Origin: Clostridia bacterium
GTDB taxonomy: Bacteria > Bacillota > Clostridia > RUG12999
Length of the DNA stretch: 64,000 bases
Direction of reading: 5' to 3'
Assembly: GCA_022801925.1 (NCBI GenBank)
Contig: JAAWTG010000001.1
Coordinates: 1 to 64,000 of the forward strand
A program made the translations under genes and the position numbers. Positions 55,850 to 64,000 of this stretch are shown here, one piece after another. The notes below the pieces were generated by a model. That model saw only the letters and a list, made by a program, of their open reading frames with translations, was not told the origin of the DNA and made no database searches. Each line of letters opens with the position of its first letter. Positions within the stretch are counted from its first letter, which is position 1.

Positions 55850-56137
55850 ATGAAAATCACAGAAAAAGAAGTGGATTACGTTGCGCGTCTTGCGCGGCTC
55901 CATGTACAGGAAAGTCAAATGCAGCGGCTGACGCAGGACATGGGAAACATCATTGCTTTTGCGGACAAGCTGGGCGAACTGGATACAGAGCAGGTGGAAC
56001 CGGCGGCGCATTCCATTGTGGTGGAAAATGTGCTGCGGGCGGACGAGGTGCAGCCGTCCTATGCGCGCGAGGATATCATTGCAAACGCGCCGCACAAACA
56101 GGCGGGCTGTTTCTCAGTGCCGAAAATCGTAGAATAG
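55850..56137 (+). CDS. gatC: Asp-tRNA(Asn)/Glu-tRNA(Gln) amidotransferase subunit GatC
   Basis: Small stabilising subunit of GatCAB, which converts Glu-tRNA(Gln) or Asp-tRNA(Asn) to the amide form. The 95-residue protein has the family pattern (KEVDYVARLARLHV; DMGNIIAFADKLGELDTEQVEP; LRADEVQPSYAREDIIANAP...FSVPKIVE). ATG 55850 follows AGGAGGGG; the longer frame overlapping ligA is rejected. Confidence 0.95.
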   Translation: MKITEKEVDYVARLARLHVQESQMQRLTQDMGNIIAFADKLGELDTEQVEPAAHSIVVENVLRADEVQPSYAREDIIANAPHKQAGCFSVPKIVE

Positions 56138-56153
56138 AAAGGACGTGACTATC

Positions 56154-57608
56154 GTGGAGTTACTAAAGCTCACTGCAAAAGAAGCGGCTGACAAGTTACA
56201 TAGTAAGGAAGTAAGCTGCGCGGAACTGACAAAAGCATCTTTGGAACAAATCAAAGCGAAAAATGATTCCATTAATGCATATATCACCGTTTGCGAGGAA
56301 GAAGCTTTGCAACAGGCGGAACAAGTAGACGCTAAAATCGTGGCGGGAGAAGCAATAGAACCATTGGCGGGCGTTCCCTATGCCATCAAAGACAACATTT
56401 GTACCAAAGGCGTGCGGACAACCTGCGCATCGAAAATGCTGGGGAACTTTGTACCGCCCTATAACGCTTATGCAGCGGAACGCTTAAGCAAAGACGGCGT
56501 TATGCTGGGAAAATTGAACATGGACGAATTCGCTATGGGTTCCTCCAATGAAACCTCCTATTTTGGTGCGGTGCACAACCCTTATGATTTGAACAGAGTG
56601 CCAGGCGGCAGCAGCGGCGGCAGCGCGGCGGCAGTTGCGGCTGGTATGGCATATTACACGCTGGGTTCCGATACCGGCGGTTCCATTCGTCTGCCGGCGT
56701 CTTTTTGCGGCGTGACAGGGCTGAAACCAACCTACGGAACGGTCAGCCGGTTTGGACTGGTAGCGTTCGCGTCCTCTCTGGACCAAATCGGACCGCTGGC
56801 AAAAAGTGCAGAAGATGTGGCATATATCATGAATCGTATCACGGGGCATGACAAAATGGATTCCACGTCGCTGGACATTGCATATCCGGACTATACCAAA
56901 GCGTTGCAAGGCGATGTAAAAGGCATGAAAATTGCGCTGGTGCGGGAATATTTTGAAGGCGCAGATGCGGCGGTTGACGCGGCGGTGAAAGCGGCAGTGA
57001 AACAACTCACAGACATGGGCGCGCAGTGTGATGAAATTTCCATGCCCATCACAGACTATGCACTTCCGGCGTATTACATCATTTCTTCCTCTGAGGCAAG
57101 TTCCAATTTGGCGCGCTATGACGGCGTGAAATATGGTTTCAGGGCGGAGAAATTTGACGATTTGACGGATATGTATTTTAAAACACGCGATGAGGGATTC
57201 GGCGACGAAGTGAAACGCCGTATCATGCTGGGAACGTACGCGCTGTCCAGTGGATATTATGACGCGTATTATAAAAAAGCGCAGCAGGTGCGCACCATGA
57301 TTAAACAAGGGTTCGACAAGGTGTTTGAAACCTATGATATGATTGCCAGCCCTGTCTATCCGACAACCGCGTTTGGTATTGGCGAAAAAACGGACGACCC
57401 TGTAAAGATGTATGCAGGGGATTTGTGTACAGTTTCGGTGAACATTGCAGGACTGCCGGGCATGTCGCTGCCCTGCGGGTTTGATGAAAAAGGCTTGCCG
57501 ATTGGATTGCAGTTGATTGGCAAACCGTTTGGCGAAGAAACGCTGCTCCGTGCGGCGCACGCATTCCAGTGCGCGACGGATTATCATAAAGGAGGTGCGC
57601 AGGCATGA
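56154..57608 (+). CDS. gatA: Asp/Glu-tRNA amidotransferase subunit GatA
   Basis: Glutamine amidase subunit supplying ammonia to GatB. The 484-residue protein is of the amidase signature family with the Ser-cisSer-Lys triad: Lys in PYAIKDNICTKG, and GGSSGGSAAAVAAGMAYYTLGSDTGGSIRLPASFCG. GTG at 56154 is preferred (AAAGGA 10 bases upstream); GTG 56145 is too close. 16 nt after gatC; its TGA overlaps the gatB ATG by 4 nt. Confidence 0.97.
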   Translation: MELLKLTAKEAADKLHSKEVSCAELTKASLEQIKAKNDSINAYITVCEEEALQQAEQVDAKIVAGEAIEPLAGVPYAIKDNICTKGVRTTCASKMLGNFVPPYNAYAAERLSKDGVMLGKLNMDEFAMGSSNETSYFGAVHNPYDLNRVPGGSSGGSAAAVAAGMAYYTLGSDTGGSIRLPASFCGVTGLKPTYGTVSRFGLVAFASSLDQIGPLAKSAEDVAYIMNRITGHDKMDSTSLDIAYPDYTKALQGDVKGMKIALVREYFEGADAAVDAAVKAAVKQLTDMGAQCDEISMPITDYALPAYYIISSSEASSNLARYDGVKYGFRAEKFDDLTDMYFKTRDEGFGDEVKRRIMLGTYALSSGYYDAYYKKAQQVRTMIKQGFDKVFETYDMIASPVYPTTAFGIGEKTDDPVKMYAGDLCTVSVNIAGLPGMSLPCGFDEKGLPIGLQLIGKPFGEETLLRAAHAFQCATDYHKGGAQA

Positions 57609-59041
57609 GCGAATATGAAGCGGTCATAGGAATTGAAATGCACGCCGAACTGTCCACCAAGACAAAGATTTATTGCGGCTGTAAAAATGAATTCGGCGGA
57701 GAAATCAATACGCATTGCTGCCCTGTCTGTACAGGTATGCCCGGTACGCTGCCAGTGCTGAACGAAAAAGTGGTGGAATATGCTGTGAAAGCGGGCTGTG
57801 CACTAAATTGTTCCATTGCAGAACTTAGCAAACAGGACAGAAAAAACTACTTTTATCCCGATTTGCCCAAAGCATATCAGATTTCGCAGTTTGACATTCC
57901 GCTGTGCGCGGACGGATATGTGGACATTCCGCTGGAGAGCGGAAGCAAACGCATTGGTATCACGCGGATTCACATTGAGGAGGACGCGGGGAAACTGCTA
58001 CATGACGCTTCGGACACAGATTCATTGGTGGATTTTAACCGTTGCGGCGTGCCGCTGATTGAAATTGTGTCGGAACCGGATTTGCGCTCCAGCGAAGAGG
58101 CGAGAGTCTATTTGGAAACACTGCGTTCCATTTTGCAATATATTGACGTATCGGACTGTAAAATGCAGGAGGGTTCTATCCGCTGCGATGTGAACGTATC
58201 CATTCGTCCCAAGGGACAAAAAGAATTCGGCGTGCGCAGCGAGATGAAAAATGTCAACTCCTTCCGTGGTGCGATTCGCGGTATTGAATATGAAATTGCG
58301 CGGCAGACCGCTTTGCTGGAAGCGGGCGGACAAGTAGTACAGGAAACAAGGCGCTGGGACGATGCAAAAGGCGAAAGCGTGTCCATGCGTTCTAAAGAGG
58401 AAGCACAGGACTACCGCTATTTCCCGGAACCTGACCTTATGCCGATTCGTATCGAAAAAGAAACGGTGGAAAAAATCCGGCAGGAACTGCCGGAATTGCC
58501 GCATGTAAAACGGGCGCGGTATGTGAGCGAACTGGGACTGCCGGAATATGACGCAGGCATTTTGACGGAATACCGTCCGACTGCCGAATTCTTTGAAGCG
58601 GCAGTGGCAGCGGGCGCAAGCGCCAAAGGCGCGTCCAACTGGATTATGGGCGACATCTCCCGTATCTTGAAAGAAAAGGATATTTTGATTGACAATGTTC
58701 CGTTTTCACCGCAGCAACTGGCGGAAATGGTGCAGCTCATTGAAAGCGGCGCTATCAGCAATTCCGCCGGAAAGAAAGTTTTGGAAACGCTGTTTGAAAC
58801 ACCCAAAGCGCCCAAACAAATTGTGGAAGAACTGGGACTGGCGCAAATCAGTGACGAAGGCGCACTGCAAAAAATGGTGCAGGATGTTTTAGACCAGAAT
58901 CCGCAATCCATTGAGGACTATAAAGCAGGAAAAGACCGCGCCATTAAATTTATGATGGGTCAGGTTATGAAACTCTCCAAAGGAAAAGCGAATCCGCAGA
59001 CAGTGAATGCATTGCTGAAAGAAGAACTGGACAAAAGATAA
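57605..59041 (+). CDS. gatB: Asp/Glu-tRNA amidotransferase subunit GatB
   Basis: tRNA-binding kinase/amidotransferase subunit. The 478-residue protein begins YEAVIGIEMHAELSTKTKIYCGC and has RKNYFYPDLPKAYQISQFD, GITRIHIEEDAGKL and the C-terminal helical/YqeY-like tail (KFMMGQVMKLSKGKANPQTVNALLKEEL) that contacts the tRNA elbow. AAAGGAGG sits in the end of gatA; start overlaps the gatA stop. Confidence 0.98.
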   Translation: MSEYEAVIGIEMHAELSTKTKIYCGCKNEFGGEINTHCCPVCTGMPGTLPVLNEKVVEYAVKAGCALNCSIAELSKQDRKNYFYPDLPKAYQISQFDIPLCADGYVDIPLESGSKRIGITRIHIEEDAGKLLHDASDTDSLVDFNRCGVPLIEIVSEPDLRSSEEARVYLETLRSILQYIDVSDCKMQEGSIRCDVNVSIRPKGQKEFGVRSEMKNVNSFRGAIRGIEYEIARQTALLEAGGQVVQETRRWDDAKGESVSMRSKEEAQDYRYFPEPDLMPIRIEKETVEKIRQELPELPHVKRARYVSELGLPEYDAGILTEYRPTAEFFEAAVAAGASAKGASNWIMGDISRILKEKDILIDNVPFSPQQLAEMVQLIESGAISNSAGKKVLETLFETPKAPKQIVEELGLAQISDEGALQKMVQDVLDQNPQSIEDYKAGKDRAIKFMMGQVMKLSKGKANPQTVNALLKEELDKR

Positions 59042-59086
59042 GCATGGAAGAAAGGATTCTTTTATGCTTTTGGAAAAGGGGATTAC

Positions 59087-59587
59087 ATGGTTATTTTAGG
59101 CATTGACCCGGGCGTGGCAATTGTAGGATACGGCGTAGTGGACTATACCGGCAACCGTTTTCGGACGATTGACTATGGCGCTATCACCACGCCGGCAAAA
59201 ACAAAATTGACCTCCCGTATCAAAACAATTTATGAAGAACTTCGGCTGTTGCTGTATCGACATAAACCCGACGTGATGGCGGTAGAGGAATTGTTTTTCA
59301 ACACCAACACCACAACAGCAATGGCGGTGGCGCAGGCGCGCGGCGTGATTTTGCTGGCGGGAACGAATGAATCTATTCCGATTTTTGAATATACGCCGCT
59401 GCAAATCAAACAAGCGGTCACGGGCTATGGACGCGCGGATAAACAGCAGATGCAGCAAATGACGAAAACGCTGCTGGGTCTGGCAAGTGTTCCCAAACCG
59501 GACGATACGGCGGACGCGCTGGCAGTGGCAATCTGCCACGGACACAGCAACGGTTTTGGCTCGATTTTGGGCGCGGAAAATATTTGA
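59087..59587 (+). CDS. ruvC: Crossover junction endodeoxyribonuclease RuvC
   Basis: Resolves Holliday junctions. The 166-residue protein shows the RNase-H-like fold with catalytic acidic residues in LGIDPGVAIVGYGVV (Asp), MAVEELFFNTNT (Glu) and the C-terminal PKPDDTADALAVAICH. AAAAGGGG precedes the ATG. ruvA and ruvB, often next in Clostridia, are not here; instead a promoter and yceD follow. Confidence 0.96.
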   Translation: MVILGIDPGVAIVGYGVVDYTGNRFRTIDYGAITTPAKTKLTSRIKTIYEELRLLLYRHKPDVMAVEELFFNTNTTTAMAVAQARGVILLAGTNESIPIFEYTPLQIKQAVTGYGRADKQQMQQMTKTLLGLASVPKPDDTADALAVAICHGHSNGFGSILGAENI

Positions 59588-59596
59588 AAGATTGTA

Positions 59597-59625
59597 TTGA
59601 CAAACCAATGAAAACGTTGTATAAT
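59597..59625 (+). promoter_or_regulatory. Promoter of yceD-rpmF
   Basis: Perfect TTGACA (59597-59602) and TATAAT (59620-59625) with a 17-base spacer, directly after ruvC. Confidence 0.9.
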
Positions 59626-59658
59626 AAATGATATGCGTATGCGGCTGGAGGAGAGAAT

Positions 59659-60171
59659 ATGCAGTTAGATTTGAAAAATGTCCTGGGCGGCATCGTAGAT
59701 CAACTGCCGTTTGAAGGCGCGGTAGAACTGGAGGATATACAGTATTTGGGAAATCAAATACATTTTTCAGTTCCGGTGCAGGTGAGCGGTAAGGTTTCCA
59801 ACATTGGAAAAGGGCTGGAGTTGGAAGGCAAAGCGTGGGGACGGCTGGAGACGTTGTGCGGACGCTGTGGCAAACCGGCGCAGGCGGTATTTTCCTATTC
59901 TTTGGCGGAAACGATTGTCAAGCAGTCGGAAGCAAACGAGGAAACGTCAGAGGAAGTGATTGTGCTGGAAGGCAATTTGCTGGACATGCATGACATAGTG
60001 CTGAACGGTTTTTACGCAGTGGCAGAGACGAAATATTTGTGCAGTGCAGACTGCAAAGGGCTGTGTCCTTATTGCGGCGCGGACAGGAACGTGACAGCGT
60101 GTGAATGTTGCGCCAATGAGATTGACCCGCGGCTTGCCGTGTTGGATACCCTGTTTGACGAAACAAAATAA
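59659..60171 (+). CDS. yceD: DUF177 domain protein (YceD)
   Basis: A 170-residue protein of the YceD family that is encoded upstream of rpmF in most bacteria and is linked to 23S rRNA accumulation. Two paired-cysteine regions are visible: TLCGRCGKPAQ and CSADCKGLCPYCGADRNV...CECC, which may bind zinc. GGAGGAGAG precedes the ATG. It lies 56 nt before rpmF under a shared promoter. Confidence 0.92.
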   Translation: MQLDLKNVLGGIVDQLPFEGAVELEDIQYLGNQIHFSVPVQVSGKVSNIGKGLELEGKAWGRLETLCGRCGKPAQAVFSYSLAETIVKQSEANEETSEEVIVLEGNLLDMHDIVLNGFYAVAETKYLCSADCKGLCPYCGADRNVTACECCANEIDPRLAVLDTLFDETK

Positions 60172-60227
60172 TTGCGCTGCTTCCGGAAGGGGCAGGAAAA
60201 GCAGTAATATAAAAGGAGGTGTTTTAG

Positions 60228-60407
60228 ATGGCAGTACCAAAAAGAAAAACATCTAAAGCGAGACGCGATAAAAGAAGAGCAAACTGGAAACTGGCAGTAC
60301 CGGGAATGGTAAAATGCCCGCAGTGTCACGAGTTTAAAATGCCGCACAGAGTGTGTGCCGCTTGCGGATATTACAATGGCAAAGAAGTAATCGCAACGGA
60401 AGACTAA
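60228..60407 (+). CDS. rpmF: 50S ribosomal protein L32
   Basis: A 59-residue ribosomal protein. The start [21 protein letters not shown] and the zinc-binding cysteines in [20 protein letters not shown] (two CxxC pairs) identify the zinc form of L32. AAAGGAGG is 8 bases before the ATG. It follows yceD and is ended by a terminator. plsX, often next, is absent. Confidence 0.97.
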   Translation: MAVPKRKTSKARRDKRRANWKLAVPGMVKCPQCHEFKMPHRVCAACGYYNGKEVIATED

Positions 60408-60415
60408 TGTATTTT

Positions 60416-60452
60416 GGGAGGGTGGTATTGAAAAATACGACCCTCTTTTGTT
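60416..60452 (+). terminator. Terminator of rpmF
   Basis: GAGGGTGGTATT (60418-60429) pairs with AATACGACCCTC (60434-60445), followed by TTTTGTT. Confidence 0.85.
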
Positions 60453-60581
60453 CTACATGGAAGAAAAACGCTGTTTGCAACCGGAAGATTTTGGGTGCAA
60501 CGCTAAAATTTGTTTGTGTTGGCGTCATACAATATAGGAAATGCAAACGGTGGCGAGAGAACTATTGGGGAGAAAACAGCT

Positions 60582-61904
60582 ATGGTGAACTATCATGAAG
60601 TGGCGGGCGTCCGCCCGGGCAGTATTGCGGAAGAACTGGGCATTGCGGCAGGGGATACTGTGCGCAAAATGAATGGCTGGGAACTTGGGTCCATTTTGGA
60701 ATATCGCTATTTTGCCCATGATACGCTGATTCGTCTGGAAATTGAAAAAGCATCGGGCGAGGTGCAGGAAATAGACATTGAAAATCCTGAAAACGAAGAA
60801 CTGGGCATTGAATTTGTCTATCCGCTGCTTGCGCCTGCGAAAAGCTGCAAAAATAAATGCGTTTTTTGTTTCATTGACCAATTGCCGAAAGGGATGCGGG
60901 ATACGCTTTATTTTAAAGACGATGACACAACGCTTTCTTTCTTGCAGGGGAATTATGTCACGCTGACAAATATGGGTCATGCGGAACTGGAGCGTATCAA
61001 AGAAATGCGTATCAGCCCTATCAATATTTCGGTTCATGCCACAGACCCGCAGGTGCGCTGTACCATGCTGCACAACCGGTTTGCAGGCAACATTATGGAA
61101 ATCATGCAGGATTTTGCGGCAAACCATATCACCATGAACGCACAAATTGTTTTGTGCCCGGGCTTCAATGACAAAGAAATTTTGGATAAATCGCTTGCAG
61201 ATTTAACCGCACTGCACCCGTATGTGCATTCCATTTCTGTAGTGCCGATTGGCAAAACGGAATACAGACAGGGACTTTGCGAAATCGCTTCTTTTGATGA
61301 ACAGTCCGCGCTGGAGACCGTGCGGCAGGTGGAACAATGGCAGCAAATGAGTCTGTCAAAATATGGTTCGCGCATTGTTTATCTTGCGGATGAGTTTTAT
61401 ATCAAAGCCGGGCGGGAGATTCCGCCGGCAGCGGATTATGAGGAATTTCCGCAGATTGAAAACGGCGTGGGGATGATCGCATCCATGCGGGAGGAATTTC
61501 AGCAGGCAATGGCGGAATTTGAACCGGAAGAAGTGCGCTGCCGCAGCGTCAGCATTGCAACGGGAAAAGCGGCGGGCTGGTTTTTGCGCCAAATGGCGGA
61601 GGAACTCATGCGGCGGACCGATATGAAAATTCATGTATATGAAATAGAAAATACTGTGTTTGGCAAAGAGATTACCGTAGCAGGATTGCTTTGCGGCAAA
61701 GATTTGAAACTGGGACTGGGCGATAAACCGCTGGGCGAAAAACTGCTGCTGACGGAAAACATGTTCAAAGCAGACGAAGACGTTATGCTGGACGATACCA
61801 CGCTGGAGGAATTGGAGCAGGCATTTGGCGTTCCTGTGGAGATTGTGCCGGACGACGGATTCGCATTTGTAGACTATTGTACCGGAAGGGAGGCTGCTAT
61901 ATGA
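60582..61904 (+). CDS. DUF512 family PDZ/radical-SAM-like protein
   Basis: A 440-residue protein of the DUF512 family, usual upstream of der in Clostridia. An N-terminal PDZ-like domain (about 5-70, GVRPGSIAEELGIAAGDTVRKMNG) precedes a radical-SAM-type centre C89-x3-C93-x2-C96 in KSCKNKCVFCFIDQLPKGMRDTL; DDDTTLSFLQGNYVTLTN and ISVHATDPQVRCTMLHN are conserved. The C-terminal DUF512 domain runs to the end. Reaction unknown. ATG at 60582 is chosen with GGGGAG upstream; the longer frame lacks similarity. Its stop overlaps the der start. Confidence 0.9.
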   Translation: MVNYHEVAGVRPGSIAEELGIAAGDTVRKMNGWELGSILEYRYFAHDTLIRLEIEKASGEVQEIDIENPENEELGIEFVYPLLAPAKSCKNKCVFCFIDQLPKGMRDTLYFKDDDTTLSFLQGNYVTLTNMGHAELERIKEMRISPINISVHATDPQVRCTMLHNRFAGNIMEIMQDFAANHITMNAQIVLCPGFNDKEILDKSLADLTALHPYVHSISVVPIGKTEYRQGLCEIASFDEQSALETVRQVEQWQQMSLSKYGSRIVYLADEFYIKAGREIPPAADYEEFPQIENGVGMIASMREEFQQAMAEFEPEEVRCRSVSIATGKAAGWFLRQMAEELMRRTDMKIHVYEIENTVFGKEITVAGLLCGKDLKLGLGDKPLGEKLLLTENMFKADEDVMLDDTTLEELEQAFGVPVEIVPDDGFAFVDYCTGREAAI

Positions 61905-63235
61905 AACCGGTTATAGCGATTATTGGACGCCCCAATGTGGGAAAATCGGCGTTGTTTAATAAAATCATCGGACGCAGGGTGTCTATTGTAGAGGATACGC
62001 CCGGCGTAACGCGCGACCGTATTTATGCGGAAGGCGACTGGAGAAACAAACCGTTTATATTGATTGATACCGGCGGAATTGAGCCGGACAGTAAAGATGA
62101 AATTTTGTCGCAAATGCGCCGTCAGGCGAACACGGCGGTGGATTTGGCGGACGTGATTGTGTTTGTGGCGGATTTGAAAACAGGTATCACGGCAACAGAC
62201 GCGGAAGTGGCGTCTATGCTGATAAAATCAGGAAAACCGCTGGTGTTGGCGGTGAACAAGGTAGACAAGCCGGGAGAAAATCCGCCGGAGTTTTATGAAT
62301 TCTATAATTTAGGGATAGAACCTGTTGCAGTGTCCGCGCTGCAAGGACTTGGTATCGGCGATTTGCTCGACGAGATATATAGCCATTTGGAACACGCGTG
62401 GGACGAAGAAGAGGAGGACGAAGCCATTCATGTGGCGGTAATCGGACGTCCCAACGCGGGAAAATCTTCCTTAGTAAATCAGGTGTTGGGCGAAAATCGT
62501 GTCATTGTCAGCAACATTCCGGGCACGACCCGCGATGCAATTGATACCAGATTCGAGCGGGACGGACAATCCTATGTGTTTATTGATACAGCGGGAATCC
62601 GCCGCAAAGCAAAGGTAGATGAAGCAATTGAGCGTTATTCCGTTATGCGTGCGTTTTCCGCGGTGGAACGTGCGGACGTTTGCCTGCTGATGATTGACGG
62701 CGATGAAGGCGTGGGTGAGCAGGACGCGAAAATTATCGGATATGCCCATGAAAAAGGAAAAGCGTCTATCATTGTGGTGAACAAATGGGACAAGATTGAA
62801 AAAGAAACTAATACCATGCGCAACATGAAAATCAAGGTGCAGGAGCATTTGTCATTTATGCCCTATGCGCCGATTGAATTCATTTCCGCCAAAACCGGCG
62901 CGCGGGTGGAACGGCTGTTTCCGCTGATTCAAGAAGTGGTGCAGCAGAACAATATGCGGGTGACAACCGGCGCGCTGAATGATATTATTAACGAAGCGAC
63001 GTTAAAAGTCCAGCCGCCGTCTGATAAAGGAAAAAGGCTGAAGATTTATTATGGTACGCAGGTGTCAACAAAGCCGCCGACCTTTGTGATTTTTGTCAAC
63101 GACAAACAATTGGCGCATTTTTCCTATATTCGCTATTTGGAAAATCAAATCCGCAGTGCGTTTGAAATGAAAGGAACGCCGGTACGTTTTATCATCAGAG
63201 AGAAAAACACAAGCAAAACAGGGCGTTATAAATAA
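61901..63235 (+). CDS. der: Ribosome-assembly GTPase Der (EngA)
   Basis: GTPase with two G domains needed for 50S assembly. The 444-residue protein shows G domain 1 (IIGRPNVGKSALFNK; DTPGVTRDR; NKVD), an acidic linker (DEEEEDEA) and G domain 2 (VIGRPNAGKSSLVNQ; GTTRDAIDT; NKWD), then a KH-like C-terminal domain (VTTGALNDIINEATLKVQPPSDKGKRLKIYYGTQV). ATG 61901 overlaps the DUF512 stop (ATGA) with GGGAGG upstream. plsY, the usual next gene, is replaced by an ABC ATPase gene 27 nt downstream. Confidence 0.98.
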   Translation: MKPVIAIIGRPNVGKSALFNKIIGRRVSIVEDTPGVTRDRIYAEGDWRNKPFILIDTGGIEPDSKDEILSQMRRQANTAVDLADVIVFVADLKTGITATDAEVASMLIKSGKPLVLAVNKVDKPGENPPEFYEFYNLGIEPVAVSALQGLGIGDLLDEIYSHLEHAWDEEEEDEAIHVAVIGRPNAGKSSLVNQVLGENRVIVSNIPGTTRDAIDTRFERDGQSYVFIDTAGIRRKAKVDEAIERYSVMRAFSAVERADVCLLMIDGDEGVGEQDAKIIGYAHEKGKASIIVVNKWDKIEKETNTMRNMKIKVQEHLSFMPYAPIEFISAKTGARVERLFPLIQEVVQQNNMRVTTGALNDIINEATLKVQPPSDKGKRLKIYYGTQVSTKPPTFVIFVNDKQLAHFSYIRYLENQIRSAFEMKGTPVRFIIREKNTSKTGRYK

Positions 63236-63262
63236 GCCGGACAGAAAAGGGAGGAAACTGTT

Positions 63263-64000
63263 ATGATGCTGAGAGCCGAGGAGATTGTGAAAAATTTTGG
63301 AAAGCTGGAAGTTTTGAAATCCGTTTCTGTCGAAGTGCAAAAAGGGGAAGTTGTGGCGATTATCGGTCCGTCCGGTTCGGGAAAAAGTACACTGCTGCGT
63401 TGCTTAAACTATCTGGAAAAAGTAGATGCGGGAAGTATTGCCATTGATGACGAGTTTATGGTGGAAAACGGCGTTTACAAACCGGAAGCGGAAATTCGCC
63501 GTATCTGCCTGAAAACAGGTATGGTGTTTCAGAGTTTCAATTTGTTTCCGCATATGACAGTGCTGCGCAATGTGATGGAAGCGCCAGTGGTGGTGGGCAA
63601 AGAAAACAAAGAAACGGTCAGGCAACGCGCACTGGAATTGCTGGAAAAGGTGGGATTGTCACAAAAAGCGGACGCGTATCCGTCTCAGCTTTCCGGCGGA
63701 CAAAAACAGCGGGTCGCAATTGCGCGCGCACTGGCAATGAATCCTGAAATTTTGTTGTTTGACGAGCCGACGTCTGCGTTGGATCCGGAACTGACGGGCG
63801 AGGTGCTGAGTGTTATGAAACAGCTTGCCGGCGAAAAGCGCACTATGGTTGTGGTGACGCATGAAATGGGATTTGCGCGGGAGGTAGCGGATAAGGTGAT
63901 TTTTATGGACGAAGGTGTCATTGTGGAACAGGGAACGCCGGAGGAAGTGTTTGAACATGCGCAAAGCGGACGTATGCGAGACTTTTTGCAGAGTATTTTA
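63263..64000 (+). CDS. glnQ: Polar amino-acid ABC transporter ATP-binding protein (partial)
   Basis: The frame is open from ATG 63263 to the window end (246 codons) without a stop, so the 3' end is cut. It is near full length for this family. Motifs: Walker [11 protein letters not shown]-loop [16 protein letters not shown], signature LSGGQKQR, Walker [16 protein letters not shown] and the H-loop [16 protein letters not shown], the last two typical of the GlnQ/HisP group. It energises uptake of a polar amino acid, not identifiable here. GGGAGG precedes the start, and the 27-nt gap after der suggests read-through. Confidence 0.93.
   Translation, partial: MMLRAEEIVKNFGKLEVLKSVSVEVQKGEVVAIIGPSGSGKSTLLRCLNYLEKVDAGSIAIDDEFMVENGVYKPEAEIRRICLKTGMVFQSFNLFPHMTVLRNVMEAPVVVGKENKETVRQRALELLEKVGLSQKADAYPSQLSGGQKQRVAIARALAMNPEILLFDEPTSALDPELTGEVLSVMKQLAGEKRTMVVVTHEMGFAREVADKVIFMDEGVIVEQGTPEEVFEHAQSGRMRDFLQSIL

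Noticed and set aside
56484-57587. 367-codon minus-strand open frame
   Set aside because: Shadow of gatA with Arg/His-rich composition and no motif.

Overview
The window is 64 kb of chromosome from a low-GC Gram-positive bacterium, most likely an anaerobe of class Clostridia (order not determined). The evidence is a complete rnfCDGEAB ion-pumping ferredoxin:NAD+ oxidoreductase operon, PPi-linked pyruvate phosphate dikinase, a glmS ribozyme, a Firmicute cell-division block (ftsQ - DUF881 - small basic protein - ftsZ), gatCAB, yqzL-recO, MecA, an SLH-anchored GH5 glycosidase, and sigma-A promoters close to TTGACA-17-TATAAT. No tRNA, rRNA, CRISPR array or insertion sequence was seen.

Layout. 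1-2447: glmS with promoter, ribozyme leader and terminator. 2594-6028: ftsQ, DUF881, DUF1290 and ftsZ. 6071-11287: GrpB-family protein, MATE exporter and nadE (minus), metallophosphoesterase. 11330-17648: TIM-barrel isomerase and ppdK (minus), a small XRE regulator and a methyltransferase (plus), then yqzL-recO (minus). 17872-22911: DUF1835 protein, M16 peptidase, pnp and rpsO (minus). 23287-29273: a tightly packed plus-strand operon headed by an AraC regulator: araC-type gene, a 57-residue Cys-rich protein, aldo/keto reductase, yqhQ-like DUF1385, a prmC-radC gene fusion, lspA, rluD. 29355-36014: accessory region with a tandem-XRE regulator divergent from a 93-residue protein, a second AraC regulator divergent from a GH42 beta-galactosidase, an OPA-type MFS transporter, and an MTA/SAH deaminase-like amidohydrolase. 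36070-37391: decayed sugar-ABC solute-binding protein (pseudogene). 37466-43338: mecA and the rnf operon. 43400-47179: two exported proteins (SLH-GH5; copper-amine-oxidase-N/Asp-box protein). 47364-59587: a 12-kb co-directional run greA, lysS, membrane protein, ABC exporter, uridine phosphorylase, MPN-like membrane protein, ligA, gatC, gatA, gatB, ruvC. 59597-64000: yceD-rpmF, DUF512 radical-SAM protein, der, and a polar amino-acid ABC ATPase cut by the window end.

How it fits together. Most of the window is housekeeping: amino-sugar supply, division, translation fidelity and tRNA charging, RNA turnover, DNA ligation and repair, lipoprotein processing. The energy theme is PPDK plus Rnf. The carbohydrate theme is cytoplasmic GH42 under a likely AraC switch, a surface GH5 enzyme and a dead sugar-binding protein.

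Most worth a second look: the prmC-radC fusion, the 57-residue octacysteine protein, the membrane-anchored MPN-like protein lacking one JAMM histidine, a hairpin that appears to mask the yqzL ribosome-binding site, and a 22-bp inverted repeat across the nadE stop codon. I did not find a clear multi-gene novel defence or biosynthetic system.
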